From Nitrospinaceae bacterium (lineage in GTDB: Bacteria; Nitrospinota; Nitrospinia; Nitrospinales; Nitrospinaceae), in NCBI GenBank assembly GCA_024644405.1, contig JAHELC010000004.1, forward strand, positions 62,001-126,000: a stretch of 64,000 nucleotides of DNA, written 5' to 3'. Below are positions 43,207 to 51,698 of this stretch, in pieces. The translations under genes were made by a program, and so were the position numbers. Positions within the stretch are counted from its first letter, which is position 1. Each line of letters opens with the position of its first letter. Under the pieces are notes generated by a model that had not been told where the DNA came from, ran no database searches, and was given only the letters and a program-made list of their open reading frames with translations.

Positions 43207-43768
43207 TTTGATTTGAGGACTGATGGCGGCTGAAATAGAAATAAACCACTGATTCTTTTAGTTTAGCAGATAAAATCCGATGTGCCAGTCGTTATGCCTC
43301 TGGAGCGGCAGGTACGGCAAATATCCTTATGTCAAAACTAATCCATTTGGCGGGTCTAGACATCAATTAACAGGATTTTGTCCGATATGTCTCCTCCAGC
43401 CGGGATATCGAGGAGATTGTTTGAATGCGGCAGTTTGGGGAGGTGTGAGCGGGGGGTCCACCGGATCCGGCAATACCCTGGAATATATAAATAAAACAAA
43501 GGGTACCCGCCAGGGTCAGTGGAAGCAACATTGGCAATGGCTTCTCTAGGGAGGTTCAACCCTGACGGGCCCCATCTTTAAATGACCCTGAAATAGAAAA
43601 GTTCACCCTATGTATGGACCCTTAAAATCGGAAAATATTCCCGGAATTTTATTTTATGGATAATTTTGAAAATCTGTTTGGAGGAAAAATCCAATTGAGG
43701 GGCGAAATCCCTGAAAAGTAATCTGTGGATTGTGCGCAATAGGTGTGATGAGGAGTGAGTGGGTGTTG
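43207..43768. other. Intergenic region without a supported gene
   Basis: A 562-bp gap between the c-di-GMP gene and the outer-membrane protein gene. An 89-codon plus-strand frame at 43280-43549 has no recognisable protein features or ribosome-binding site and I do not call it. A 7-bp inverted repeat, TCTCCTC at 43390-43396 against 43410-43416, is the only structure I note. Confidence 0.5.
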
Positions 43769-44437
43769 TTACCAGCCCTCGGGATAAAATCTGATACCCA
43801 GCTCAAAGTTGTGAAAATCGACGAAATCGTAAGAAAATTCCGAGTAATCCGGAGCGTAATAATTGACGTAGCGGTAACCGATTACGATATCTGTATCTTC
43901 TCCCGCTTCCACCAGAATTCCAAACATGCCTTGAAATGCGGGTGTCACCGGGTTTCTACCGGGAAGACCGGCGCCTCCATTGACAGTTTTAATATCCAAC
44001 GCATGCAGGGCCACACCGATCCCCGCTCCCACATAAGGGGTGACGAAAGATTTTCCGCGAAAATCTCTGGCAACATTGATAAAGGCGGTATGGATGTTTA
44101 ACTCTCCATCGAGAGAGGCGGTACCGGAAGGGCCGGTAATATTATCCAGCGCAACGCTTCTGCGTGAGAATTCCAATTCAGTTCGCCAATTGGCATCGAA
44201 CAGCCAGCCTCCTGTAATGGATATTCCATACCCGACATTGGTGATGACTTCCGCGCCGGGGGTGAAGGTGGGATCAGGAGAACCCGTTGCATCATCCAAT
44301 TCGGAATTTCTGGCAGCGGCCAGCATCGCGCTCAAGCCGAAATAGGGTTGGCCTTCGAAAAAGTTTTCAGACAAAGCCGGTGTGGGCAGGGCCAACAGTA
44401 GAGCAATACTGATGATCGTTCGCAACGATTTTTTCAA
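43769..44437 (-). CDS. Small outer-membrane beta-barrel protein
   Basis: A 222-residue exported protein with signal peptide (core TIISIALLLALPTPA, cleavage near LSE). The mature part is a run of amphipathic beta strands in the style of eight-stranded OmpA/OmpW-like barrels (GYGISITGGWLFDANWRTEL, then FVTPYVGAGIGVALHALD and IVIGYRYVNYYA). The final strand FELGIRFYPEGW ends in an aromatic residue. It is the sole gene between two regulatory genes; function unknown. Confidence 0.75.
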   Translation of the reverse strand: MKKSLRTIISIALLLALPTPALSENFFEGQPYFGLSAMLAAARNSELDDATGSPDPTFTPGAEVITNVGYGISITGGWLFDANWRTELEFSRRSVALDNITGPSGTASLDGELNIHTAFINVARDFRGKSFVTPYVGAGIGVALHALDIKTVNGGAGLPGRNPVTPAFQGMFGILVEAGEDTDIVIGYRYVNYYAPDYSEFSYDFVDFHNFELGIRFYPEGW

Positions 44438-44503
44438 GAGAGAGGGCTTCCTTTTAAGAGGAACACCGGATGATACGAAGAGATTGAGCCAGCCCTGAAT
44501 ACT

Positions 44504-45496
44504 TCAGGAAAAACTGCCATCATGGGTTTCATCGGCGTGCTGGTTGAGATACGCCACCAATTGCGTGCGTGAATTGACCTGCAGTTTTTTGTGGATTTTT
44601 TTCAGGTGGGTTTTAACCGTATGCGCACTGATAAAAAGCCGTTCGGCAATTTCATTGCGTCCCAAACCATCGTGGATCAAGCAGCAGATTTCCATTTCGC
44701 GCCAGGTGAGGCCTGCCTTTTCAATTAACCGGTTGGACTTGGTGAACGGATCAGCAGCAGGATGGATGCGTAGCAGCCATAGGGCAGTGTCGTGCAAGCC
44801 CTGAACCTCCAGAGGAATCAGATACAATTTGTAGGTCCCTTTGGGAAGGGTGAAAAAGGAAACTTCCCGGCCCCACTTTCCTGTTTCTTGCTCCGGATCA
44901 GAAGTATCCAGGTTGGCCTGCTCCCTCTCAAGCACCTTGATCAGGTTCTGGGGAAGCTCGGCTCCGGAAGTCATATCAAAGATGTCTCGAAAAGCCGGAT
45001 TGGAAGCAACCACATTTTTAGCATCATTCACTACGGCAATTCCTGAAGGCGATTTTAACAGGCCCTGGACCATGGCCTGCGATTTAACCAGCTCCTCTTC
45101 CAATACCAGTGATTTGATTTTGTGGGCGAGAAACGAAAAGAGGGTTTGAGCTTTATTTTCGTCTCTTAAATAAATTTGCTCGCTGACCTCGTTTTGGAGC
45201 AATAAGAGTTTGGCCAGGGGGTCTTTTTCAAGATAGGATCGAATGGCCTCCTGGTCCTGAAGGTTTAATGAAGTGCACCCTATTAGGGGCGGAGGTTCGG
45301 TTTCGGACACCTGAATAACGAAATGGCGAAAATCGTCTTCAAAAGCGGGGTAGATATGGTCTTTGATTGCTTTGCTGAGTTCCTTCTGGTTTTTACACTC
45401 CAATAGAATTTTAAAGGCTTCCTGAAGGATAATATTTCCGGGTTGTGCCATAGGTGGGGGATCGACTTTTGTATTCATAATCGGATTCGGAAACAC
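44504..45496 (-). CDS. LuxR/NarL-type transcriptional regulator with PAS-like sensor region
   Basis: A 330-residue regulator. The C-terminal LuxR-type helix-turn-helix (residues about 262-320) reads LTWREMEICCLIHDGLGRNE, then ISAHTVKTHLKKIHKKLQV, which is canonical. Residues about 130-240 look like a PAS fold (SPSGIAVVNDAKNVVASNP). The N-terminal 120 residues are not recognised. No receiver domain is present, so it probably binds a ligand directly. ATGs at 45496 and 45478 are both possible starts. The divergent upstream region carries heptamers of the NarL type, so it may control itself and the small secreted protein gene at 45881. Confidence 0.82.
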   Translation of the reverse strand: MFPNPIMNTKVDPPPMAQPGNIILQEAFKILLECKNQKELSKAIKDHIYPAFEDDFRHFVIQVSETEPPPLIGCTSLNLQDQEAIRSYLEKDPLAKLLLLQNEVSEQIYLRDENKAQTLFSFLAHKIKSLVLEEELVKSQAMVQGLLKSPSGIAVVNDAKNVVASNPAFRDIFDMTSGAELPQNLIKVLEREQANLDTSDPEQETGKWGREVSFFTLPKGTYKLYLIPLEVQGLHDTALWLLRIHPAADPFTKSNRLIEKAGLTWREMEICCLIHDGLGRNEIAERLFISAHTVKTHLKKIHKKLQVNSRTQLVAYLNQHADETHDGSFS

Positions 45497-45607
45497 AGGA
45501 AATATTTAATTAAGCCATTGGTTTGCATGATCATAATTTAATTTTGGGAAGATGTCAAAGCAAACCCCCTCCCCGTCTGGTTGAGCTTGCCTGGACAGAG
45601 GCAGGGA

Positions 45608-45633
45608 TACCCCTGAGTGATCCCTTTACTCCT
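45608..45633 (+). promoter_or_regulatory. Two NarL-type heptamers
   Basis: TACCCCT at 45608-45614 and TACTCCT at 45627-45633 both match the NarL/NarP consensus TACYYMT exactly, 19 bp apart in the same orientation (nearly two helical turns). Confidence 0.45.
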
Positions 45634-45688
45634 CAGACCCTCCAATGGAATGGGGGGCATCGGGGATAAGTCAAGTGAGGCATAAAAA

Positions 45689-45704
45689 TACCTCTAATGG
45701 GGTA
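45689..45704 (+). promoter_or_regulatory. NarL-type 7-2-7 inverted site
   Basis: TACCTCT-AA-TGGGGTA is a 7-2-7 inverted repeat of TACYYMT heptamers; the left arm is exact and the right arm has one mismatch. It is embedded in the perfect AATACC/GGTATT dyad at 45687-45706. Confidence 0.55.
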
Positions 45705-45759
45705 TTGTAAGGGCTTGAATTGATGGATAATCTTACAACTACATTTGAACTAAAACAGA

Positions 45760-45799
45760 TTAATGTAAATCAAACCTTCCCTTTAGAAGTCATTTAAAT
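45760..45799 (+). promoter_or_regulatory. FNR/CRP-type box and class II promoter
   Basis: TTAATGTAAATCAA at 45760-45773 matches the FNR consensus TTGAT-N4-ATCAA at nine of ten fixed bases. A -10-like TTAAAT lies at 45794-45799, so the box would be centred near -40 from a start at about 45806, the class II activator position. Confidence 0.5.
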
Positions 45800-45880
45800 C
45801 GGAAGTTTAGCATCAATCACTGGAGAGGGCCTGTACGGGAGGTGGCAGCAGATGCCATTATTCAGAAGGTTTTACGGTTC

Positions 45881-46252
45881 ATGAAGAAAAAACTCGATTT
45901 CTGGAGCATTAACTTTTTCCTGACGTTGGTGACTTCATTCCTGTTGAACGGCGGCGTATTCGCCGGGAGTACGGAAGTTCTCTCCCAGAGTCAAGGGAGA
46001 CTGGGTACCATCAAACTTTCGAGTAAAATCCCCGCAACCCATGTAAAGGATAAGAGTTCGATGGTCCCTCATCAGTACCGCAAACATCTGGGCAGGGCAA
46101 TCGAACCCGAGCCCAGCAGAAAGGGAAAAGATGATCAAGCAGTTAAGAAAAAAGATTACCCGTCCGGGTCTATTGTTCCTGATTCTCTTGTGGGTTCTTT
46201 TACCATAAAGTCAGAGTGTTGCGGAAGCCCTCGAATTCCATTGGGTGGATGA
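45881..46252 (+). CDS. Small secreted protein of unknown function
   Basis: A 123-residue protein I do not recognise. The ATG at 45881 is preceded by GAAGG ten bases upstream; a GTG at 45842 would extend it by 13 residues. The N-terminus is a signal peptide (NFFLTLVTSFLLNGGVFA). The mature part, about 97 residues, is hydrophilic and rich in Ser, Lys and Pro (EPSRKGKDDQAVKKKDYPSG), with a single Cys pair near the C-terminus (SECCGS). Its upstream region carries NarL-type and FNR-type sites, so expression under low oxygen or nitrate/nitrite control is likely if those sites are real. Confidence 0.6.
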   Translation: MKKKLDFWSINFFLTLVTSFLLNGGVFAGSTEVLSQSQGRLGTIKLSSKIPATHVKDKSSMVPHQYRKHLGRAIEPEPSRKGKDDQAVKKKDYPSGSIVPDSLVGSFTIKSECCGSPRIPLGG

Positions 46253-46283
46253 ATTATCCTGTCAGAGAATATCTATAAAAATT

Positions 46284-46359
46284 CACGCCGCCGGAAACTT
46301 TCTTTTACCTTGCTCCCCTAAGGACTCCTCGGAAGAAAGTTTACGAGCCCGGCGGCGTG
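46284..46359. repeat. Large two-part hairpin between the secreted protein gene and vanZ-like gene
   Basis: The outer stem pairs CACGCCGCCGG (46284-46294) perfectly with 46349-46359, and the inner stem pairs AAACTTTCTT (46295-46304) with 46333-46342. A 6-base bulge lies on the right side and the loop is 28 bases. On the minus strand an AATTTTTAT run follows, so it could end transcription coming from the polysaccharide operon; on the plus strand no U-run follows. Confidence 0.7.
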
Positions 46360-46372
46360 TTACAATCCTGTT

Positions 46373-46768
46373 ATGAACCCCTTAAAATTTCTACGCCTTT
46401 GGACCCTCATCGGATGCGGCCTGGTTATTCTGGTGGTGGTTCTATCACTTTCCCCTTCCTTACCTCCACCGGTAGACTTTCCCTGGGCGGACAAGTTTTA
46501 TCACCTGTTGGCCTATGCGGTATTGATGCTCTGGTTTGCCCAGCTTCATCCCAGATCCCGCTATGGCTGGCTGGTGTGCGGCTTTATCGCGTTGGGAATT
46601 CTATTAGAGATCTTGCAGTCGCAGTCCGGCATCCGGACCGGGGAGGTTTGGGATGCCGCGGCCAACAGTCTCGGAGTGCTCCTGAGTTGGGGTTTGGCGG
46701 TCAAGGGGATGAATACCCTGCTTTATCAATTTGAGGAGAAGTGCCTGACGCGTAGTGAAGAAGATTGA
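46373..46768 (+). CDS. VanZ-like membrane protein
   Basis: A 131-residue inner-membrane protein with four helices, of the VanZ-like family. Family marks are DFPWADKFYHLLAYAVLMLW, GILLEILQSQSGIRTGEVWD and AANSLGVLLSW. VanZ lowers teicoplanin binding by an unknown mechanism; most homologues have no known role. It is immediately downstream of a large hairpin, and convergent with gmd, 11 bases away. Confidence 0.82.
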   Translation: MNPLKFLRLWTLIGCGLVILVVVLSLSPSLPPPVDFPWADKFYHLLAYAVLMLWFAQLHPRSRYGWLVCGFIALGILLEILQSQSGIRTGEVWDAAANSLGVLLSWGLAVKGMNTLLYQFEEKCLTRSEED

Positions 46769-46779
46769 TGCCTGATGGG

Positions 46780-47853
46780 CTAACGCGCCGGGGTTGACCG
46801 TTTCAATATATCCTTACGGTTCAGTCCCGCCAGGTTCAGGTCGTTTTCGACCATCATTTCCACCAGTGCCTTGAAGGGTGTTTTGGGAGCCCATCCCAGC
46901 CGGGTCTTAGCCTTGGTGCAGTCTCCCAGCAAGGTTTCCACCTCCGCCGGCCGGAAATATTTGGGATTCACTTCCACCAAAACCTTACCGGAGGCTTTGT
47001 CGATCCCTTTTTCATTCACGCCCGAACCCTGCCAGTCCAACTCAATTCCGCAAAAACCGAAAGCCAGGTTGACGAATTCGCGGACGGTTTGTTGTTCTCC
47101 GGTAGCCAGCACGTAATCTTCAGGTTTGTCCTGTTGCAGCATCATCCACATGCCTTCAACGTAATCCTTGGCATAGCCCCAGTCGCGTTTGGCATCCATA
47201 TTGCCCAAAGACAGGCTTTCCGTTTTTCCCTGGAGGATTTGCGCCAGGGTCATGGTGATCTTGCGGGTTACGAAATTTTCTCCGCGGCGTGGGGATTCGT
47301 GGTTGAACAGGATGCCGCTGCAGGCGAACAGGTCATACGCCTCCCGGTAATTGATGGTAATCCAGTGGGCGTACAGTTTGGCAACACCATAGGGACTGCG
47401 CGGATGAAACGGAGTTGTTTCCTTCTGCGGGGTTTCCGCCACCTGGCCGTACAATTCGCTGGTGGAGGCCTGGTAAAAACGCGTTTTATTTTTCAGGCCC
47501 ATGCTGTTGATCGCATCCAAAATGCGCAGGGTCCCCATGGCATCCACCTGAGCCGTGTAATCGGGTGTGGCGAAACTGACCGCGACATGACTTTGGGCGG
47601 CCAGGTTATACACCTCGTCGGGTTGAATCGTGGCGATCAATTTGTTGAGACTGGAAGAATCGGTCATGTCTCCGTAGTGCAATTGAAACTGGCCGGATGT
47701 TCGGGTTTTCTGACGAATATCTTCGATCCGACCCCGATTGAAAAAAGACGAGCGGCGTACCAGTCCATGCACCTCGTAACCCTTCTCAAGCAACAGCTCC
47801 GAAAGGTAGGAACCGTCTTGCCCCGTAACTCCTGTAATAAAAGCTTTCTTCAT
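46780..47853 (-). CDS. gmd: GDP-mannose 4,6-dehydratase
   Basis: A 357-residue extended short-chain dehydrogenase that converts GDP-D-mannose to GDP-4-keto-6-deoxy-D-mannose. NADP-binding [10 protein letters not shown] is at residues 8-17 with the family motif HGLVRRSS; the active site is STSELYG plus YGVAKLYAH (Tyr-x3-Lys), and [15 protein letters not shown] is diagnostic. Length is normal. It is last in the minus-strand polysaccharide run. No GDP-fucose synthase or RMD reductase gene lies in the window to use the product. Confidence 0.93.
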   Translation of the reverse strand: MKKAFITGVTGQDGSYLSELLLEKGYEVHGLVRRSSFFNRGRIEDIRQKTRTSGQFQLHYGDMTDSSSLNKLIATIQPDEVYNLAAQSHVAVSFATPDYTAQVDAMGTLRILDAINSMGLKNKTRFYQASTSELYGQVAETPQKETTPFHPRSPYGVAKLYAHWITINYREAYDLFACSGILFNHESPRRGENFVTRKITMTLAQILQGKTESLSLGNMDAKRDWGYAKDYVEGMWMMLQQDKPEDYVLATGEQQTVREFVNLAFGFCGIELDWQGSGVNEKGIDKASGKVLVEVNPKYFRPAEVETLLGDCTKAKTRLGWAPKTPFKALVEMMVENDLNLAGLNRKDILKRSTPAR

Positions 47854-47919
47854 AAACGCATTTCCCTATAGGATTCTTAAGAGTTTGCCCACAAACAGCG
47901 AAACCAATGTGTTTACTTA

Positions 47920-48900
47920 TTATTGCAACAACGATTGAAAATATTCAAGGTCCGATTGAACCATTTCCCGCACCATGTCCTCGAATGAAACTTTTGGTTC
48001 CCATTGCAATTCGGAGCGGATCTTGCCCGCATCGCCGACCAGCGGGACTTCCTCTTTCGGGCGGTAAAATTCCGGATCGATCACCAGATATTTTTCGTAC
48101 TCCAGATCCAGCTCTCCGAAAGCCTTTTCCAGAAAATCCTGGATGGTGTGCGTCGTCCCGGTAGCGATGACATAGTGATCCGGTTGGCCGGCGTTCAACA
48201 TGGCATGCATGGCGGTCACCGTGTCTCCGGCATAGCCCCAGTCCCGTTCGGCTTCGAGGTTGCCCAGACGCAGTTCGGTTGCCATGCCCAGTTTGATCTT
48301 TACGGCAGTCGAAGTGATTTTACGGGTGACAAACCGGGTGCTCCGGCGAGGCGACTCGTGGTTGTATAAAACCCCGGTGCAGGCGAACAGGCCCAGGTGA
48401 TCCCGGTAATAACGGACCAGGTCGTGCCCGATCACCTTGGAGACTCCATAAATCGACCGGGGGTTGAACGGAGTGCTCTCATTTTGGGGCGCCTCCGATA
48501 CCTGCCCGAACATCTCGGATGATCCGGCAAAAAATAAGCGGCAATCCGGCGCATGGTTTTTCAATCCCAGCAACAGGTGATGCGTGCTTTGAGTGTTGGT
48601 TTTCAAAATAGCCGATTCGTCTTCCAGGGTATTGAACACGAAAGTCTCGGCGGCGAGGTGGTAGCATTCATCGGGTTCAACCGTTTGGAGGGTGGCTTCC
48701 AGGTTGCTGTAATCTTCCAGATCACCCGCATGCAGGAACAACTTATCCCGAATCGAGTGGATCCGCCAATGGGAACGATCCTCTTCAGGACCGTCATTCG
48801 AGCGTACCAGACCGTGAACTTCATATCCCTGGGCGAGAAGATATTCGGCAAGATAACTTCCATCTTGTCCTGTGATTCCTGTGATCAACGCTTTTTTCAT
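47920..48900 (-). CDS. Second GDP-mannose 4,6-dehydratase-like enzyme
   Basis: A 326-residue paralogue of gmd. The ATG at 48900 begins the Rossmann motif [10 protein letters not shown]; a longer frame from 49221 would run through the neighbouring gene. Catalytic SSEMFG and YGVSKVIGH and the ESPRRSTRFVTRKIT loop are kept, but the RRSS motif is RSND, and TTHTIQDFLEKAF replaces the Gmd pattern. The altered cofactor/oligomer motif suggests a related but different reaction, for example a 4-reductase or a dehydratase on another GDP-sugar. It lies 66 bp upstream of gmd. Confidence 0.82.
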   Translation of the reverse strand: MKKALITGITGQDGSYLAEYLLAQGYEVHGLVRSNDGPEEDRSHWRIHSIRDKLFLHAGDLEDYSNLEATLQTVEPDECYHLAAETFVFNTLEDESAILKTNTQSTHHLLLGLKNHAPDCRLFFAGSSEMFGQVSEAPQNESTPFNPRSIYGVSKVIGHDLVRYYRDHLGLFACTGVLYNHESPRRSTRFVTRKITSTAVKIKLGMATELRLGNLEAERDWGYAGDTVTAMHAMLNAGQPDHYVIATGTTHTIQDFLEKAFGELDLEYEKYLVIDPEFYRPKEEVPLVGDAGKIRSELQWEPKVSFEDMVREMVQSDLEYFQSLLQ

Positions 48901-48935
48901 AGAAGTCGAATGAGGAGAGGCGGTTTTTCCGCGGA

Positions 48936-50594
48936 TCAGGCCTCCGGGTGTGGATTCTCGATCGGCTTGCAGATGAACAGTTGAATATCTCCAAAGCTGA
49001 ACGGAATCATCATATTTTTGAATCGGGTATTGCTTATCTTTTCTCCCAGATACCTGGCTCCGAAAACGCCCAGCGCATCCAGTTTGACGAAGAGGTATTC
49101 CAGGGTAATGATATGAGTGTATTTTTGATGATGCACGAGTTCCAGACCAGCCTTGTTCAGCAATTGTTTCATGGCATTCAGCGTAAAATAGAACAGGTGC
49201 ATGTCCATATACCAGGGCCATCTTTCTTTCAGGATTTTCGGATACCAGTTGTCGATGAACAGGGTGGAAAATGCGAACACCCCGCCCGGTTTCAATCGGG
49301 AATGAATCAGCTTCATCTCTTCAATCGGATGCGGCAGGTGTTCCATGACGTCCCACATGGTAACGACGTCGAAGGGTCCCTCCGTTTTCGGCAGGTCTTT
49401 GAGGGTGCCCTGAAATACGCGCTCCTTCATCACCTCTTCTGTATAGTGCGCCGCCCATTTGGAAGGCTCGACCCCGAGGGTTTCGAATCCGTTTTCATGT
49501 GCGACTTTAAGGGAGACGCCGCAATAGGATCCGATATCGAGCAACTTTCCGGAAGCGGGAATATAAGGTTTGATTTTTTCAAAATTATATCGAAATGTTT
49601 TAAAGCGCGACTCGATATTTTTTAAATAAGTCTGGTCTTCCACATCCGAATAAAAACTGAGAAGTTTTTCCGCATCATGCCGGGTTTCGTTGAACACCAG
49701 GCCGCAATGCAGGCATTTCAGAATTCTCCCATGGGTGCGATGCCCCGTGCTGGTGCATTGGTAAATGGAGGCATTTTCATTTTCCGCATACTTTGCCGGA
49801 AACATCTCCATATGAAAAATCGATCCGCAATTTTCGCAGGGTTGAGCCTTTTTGTTTTCTTTTGCCGGGTGATAAACGGCAAACGGGATGACAAACAATC
49901 TCCGATAAAACAGGCGGCCGATATTGTAAATCGCCTTATAAATTTCACGCTTGGAGATCTTAGACGCTCCGGCACGGCGATCCTCAAAATAGATGGGGAA
50001 TTCAGCCAGTTTGCGTGTGGCCAGCCGGACCACGAATATGGATTCCATGAAGAATGAATAGCCATCCGACCAAATAGAGTCCAGATCCATCTGCTGGAGC
50101 AGGGACAGCGTGAAGCCGCGGTAGGATGTGGTGGCTTCATGAGTCGGGATGCCGAGCAGGTAGCGCGCCAGGGTATTCGCGGTTTTGCTGATCAGGGTGC
50201 GGGTGAATCCATAGTCGCACCGGCCGCCCTTGGTGTATCGCGACCCGATGACAAAGTCGTTGTCCTCCAGAAGCTGCTTGATGACGGGGAGGTATTTCGG
50301 GTTATGGGAAAAGTCGGCGTCCATGGTGATGAGGTGCTCGTACTCATGGTGGATGGCATATTTCATCGCCATCAAATGCGCCGTCCCCAGTCCCAACTTC
50401 GAAGGCCGGTGGATCACGTGGATCGCCGGGTTGGCGGCCGACAGCCGGTCCAAAAGAGCGCCTGTTCCGTCCGGAGAGTTGTCGTCAACGATCAGGATTT
50501 CCGCATCCGGCAGATGCTGGAAAATTTCTTTGATAATACTCTCGGCGTTGTCCGATTCGTTATAGGTCGCAGTAAAAACCAGGGTTTTTGACAT
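48936..50594 (-). CDS. Glycosyltransferase family 2 fused to a zinc-ribbon SAM methyltransferase
   Basis: A 552-residue bifunctional protein. Residues 1-235 are a GT2 domain like polyprenyl-phosphate mannose synthase (DPM1): VFTATYNESDNAESII, VDDNSPDGTG, DADFSHNP and RRAGASKIS. Residues about 255-335 contain CENCGSIF and CLHCGLVF, two Cys pairs of a zinc ribbon. Residues 345-540 are a class I methyltransferase (LLDIGSYCGVSLKVAHENGF, VTMWDVMEHLPHP). Each half is close to full length. The joint suggests a sugar is transferred to a lipid carrier and methylated, or that a sugar precursor is methylated in the same complex. It precedes the dehydratase genes in the polysaccharide run. Confidence 0.87.
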   Translation of the reverse strand: MSKTLVFTATYNESDNAESIIKEIFQHLPDAEILIVDDNSPDGTGALLDRLSAANPAIHVIHRPSKLGLGTAHLMAMKYAIHHEYEHLITMDADFSHNPKYLPVIKQLLEDNDFVIGSRYTKGGRCDYGFTRTLISKTANTLARYLLGIPTHEATTSYRGFTLSLLQQMDLDSIWSDGYSFFMESIFVVRLATRKLAEFPIYFEDRRAGASKISKREIYKAIYNIGRLFYRRLFVIPFAVYHPAKENKKAQPCENCGSIFHMEMFPAKYAENENASIYQCTSTGHRTHGRILKCLHCGLVFNETRHDAEKLLSFYSDVEDQTYLKNIESRFKTFRYNFEKIKPYIPASGKLLDIGSYCGVSLKVAHENGFETLGVEPSKWAAHYTEEVMKERVFQGTLKDLPKTEGPFDVVTMWDVMEHLPHPIEEMKLIHSRLKPGGVFAFSTLFIDNWYPKILKERWPWYMDMHLFYFTLNAMKQLLNKAGLELVHHQKYTHIITLEYLFVKLDALGVFGARYLGEKISNTRFKNMMIPFSFGDIQLFICKPIENPHPEA

Positions 50595-50768
50595 GAATTC
50601 AAGACTGTCTGGAGACAGGAAAAAGTTTAAATGGAAGACTGGGAGCAGGCCGATCTTTAATCTACCTTGGGTGCCTATCTATTTATTATAGGGGCAACTT
50701 TTAAGGAAAACAGTTTTAATTTTCAGCTTGTTAGGGCGTATTTCCAATATTCAGCGGAAGACCGGGAG

Positions 50769-51674
50769 TTAACGGCTCAGACAATATTTTAGGGTCACAT
50801 CCCATGCGGGAGGGGCGATGCCGAACGCCGACTTCAATTTTTTTGTGGAGAGGACAGAGTTTTTAGGACGTTTTGCAGGGGTGGGGTATTCGGACGTGGG
50901 GATTGGGATCAGTTTCGTATCTTGTGAGGATGAAGACGCCTCCAGAATCGCTCCGGCGAAACCGAACCAGCTGGTTTGTCCGCCACACACCAGGTTGTAC
51001 AAACCGGAGGCCTGTTCAAAACCGGATAGATCCCCCGGCGAACCCTTCGGCAAGACTTGCGTCAGGACGTTAGCGGTCGTTTGGGCGATGGTCCGGCACC
51101 AGGTGGGAGATCCAACCTGGTCATCGACAATTTTCAGTTCATCCCGCTCTTTCGCCAATCGTTGTATGGTGAGAAGAAAATTTTTTCCTTTCAGTCCGTA
51201 CACCCAGGCCGTCCGGAAAATGAGGTGCGGCAATCCCGCAGATTGTATGGCCTCGTCGCCCGCCAGCTTGGTGCGACCGTATACGCCCAACGGGTTCGGT
51301 GCATCCTCTTCGGTGTAGGGCCCTTGCTTTTCTCCATCGAATACATAATCGGTGGAATAATGAACCAGCGCTGCGCCCAGTTTTCGGGCTTCTTCCGCCA
51401 GGATGGCCGGAGCGGTTGCATTGACGGCCAGTGCGAGATCCGGTTCCTCTTCGGCTTTGTCCACCGCCGTATAAGCGGCGGCATTGACAATGACGTGCGG
51501 CTGAACCTCGTTCAGCTTTTCGCGGATGCGGTCCGCCTGGGTCAAATCCAAATCCTTTTCACCAAAGACGATCAGTTCTCCAAGAGGTTGCAGGAGGGAT
51601 GTCAGCTCGCCACCGACCTGACCCTCTTTGCCGATCAAAAGAATTTTCCAGGCGTTTGCGGAAGATGGAGTCAT
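50769..51674 (-). CDS. rmlD: dTDP-4-dehydrorhamnose reductase
   Basis: A 301-residue NAD(P)-dependent short-chain reductase, last step of dTDP-L-rhamnose synthesis. Motifs are LLIGKEGQVGGELTSLL (Rossmann), VNAAAYTAVDKAEEEPDLA, STDYVFDGEKQGPYTEED and YGRTKLAGDEA (Tyr-x3-Lys), all typical of RmlD. It lies 24 bp behind rmlA. No rmlC (3,5-epimerase) gene is found in the cluster, so either it is encoded elsewhere or the product differs. Confidence 0.92.
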   Translation of the reverse strand: MTPSSANAWKILLIGKEGQVGGELTSLLQPLGELIVFGEKDLDLTQADRIREKLNEVQPHVIVNAAAYTAVDKAEEEPDLALAVNATAPAILAEEARKLGAALVHYSTDYVFDGEKQGPYTEEDAPNPLGVYGRTKLAGDEAIQSAGLPHLIFRTAWVYGLKGKNFLLTIQRLAKERDELKIVDDQVGSPTWCRTIAQTTANVLTQVLPKGSPGDLSGFEQASGLYNLVCGGQTSWFGFAGAILEASSSSQDTKLIPIPTSEYPTPAKRPKNSVLSTKKLKSAFGIAPPAWDVTLKYCLSR

Positions 51675-51698
51675 GATTGTCCAGGAGAACCGGTGGGG

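Larger units (their letters stand above)
45497..45880. other. Operator-dense divergent intergenic region
   Basis: A 384-bp region with no gene between the LuxR-type regulator and the secreted protein. It contains several ordered regulatory motifs listed separately (NarL-type heptamers, a 7-bp inverted repeat at 45705-45711 and 45732-45738 with a 20-bp spacer, and an FNR-type box). Confidence 0.65.

Noticed and set aside
43280-43549. An 89-codon plus-strand frame in the gap after the c-di-GMP gene
   Set aside because: No ribosome-binding site, odd composition rich in Gly, Trp and Cys, and no recognisable motif; most likely a chance frame.
48901-49221. Extension of the second gmd-like frame
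   Set aside because: It overlaps the glycosyltransferase-methyltransferase gene and shows no protein-like pattern; the Rossmann motif begins right at the ATG at 48900.
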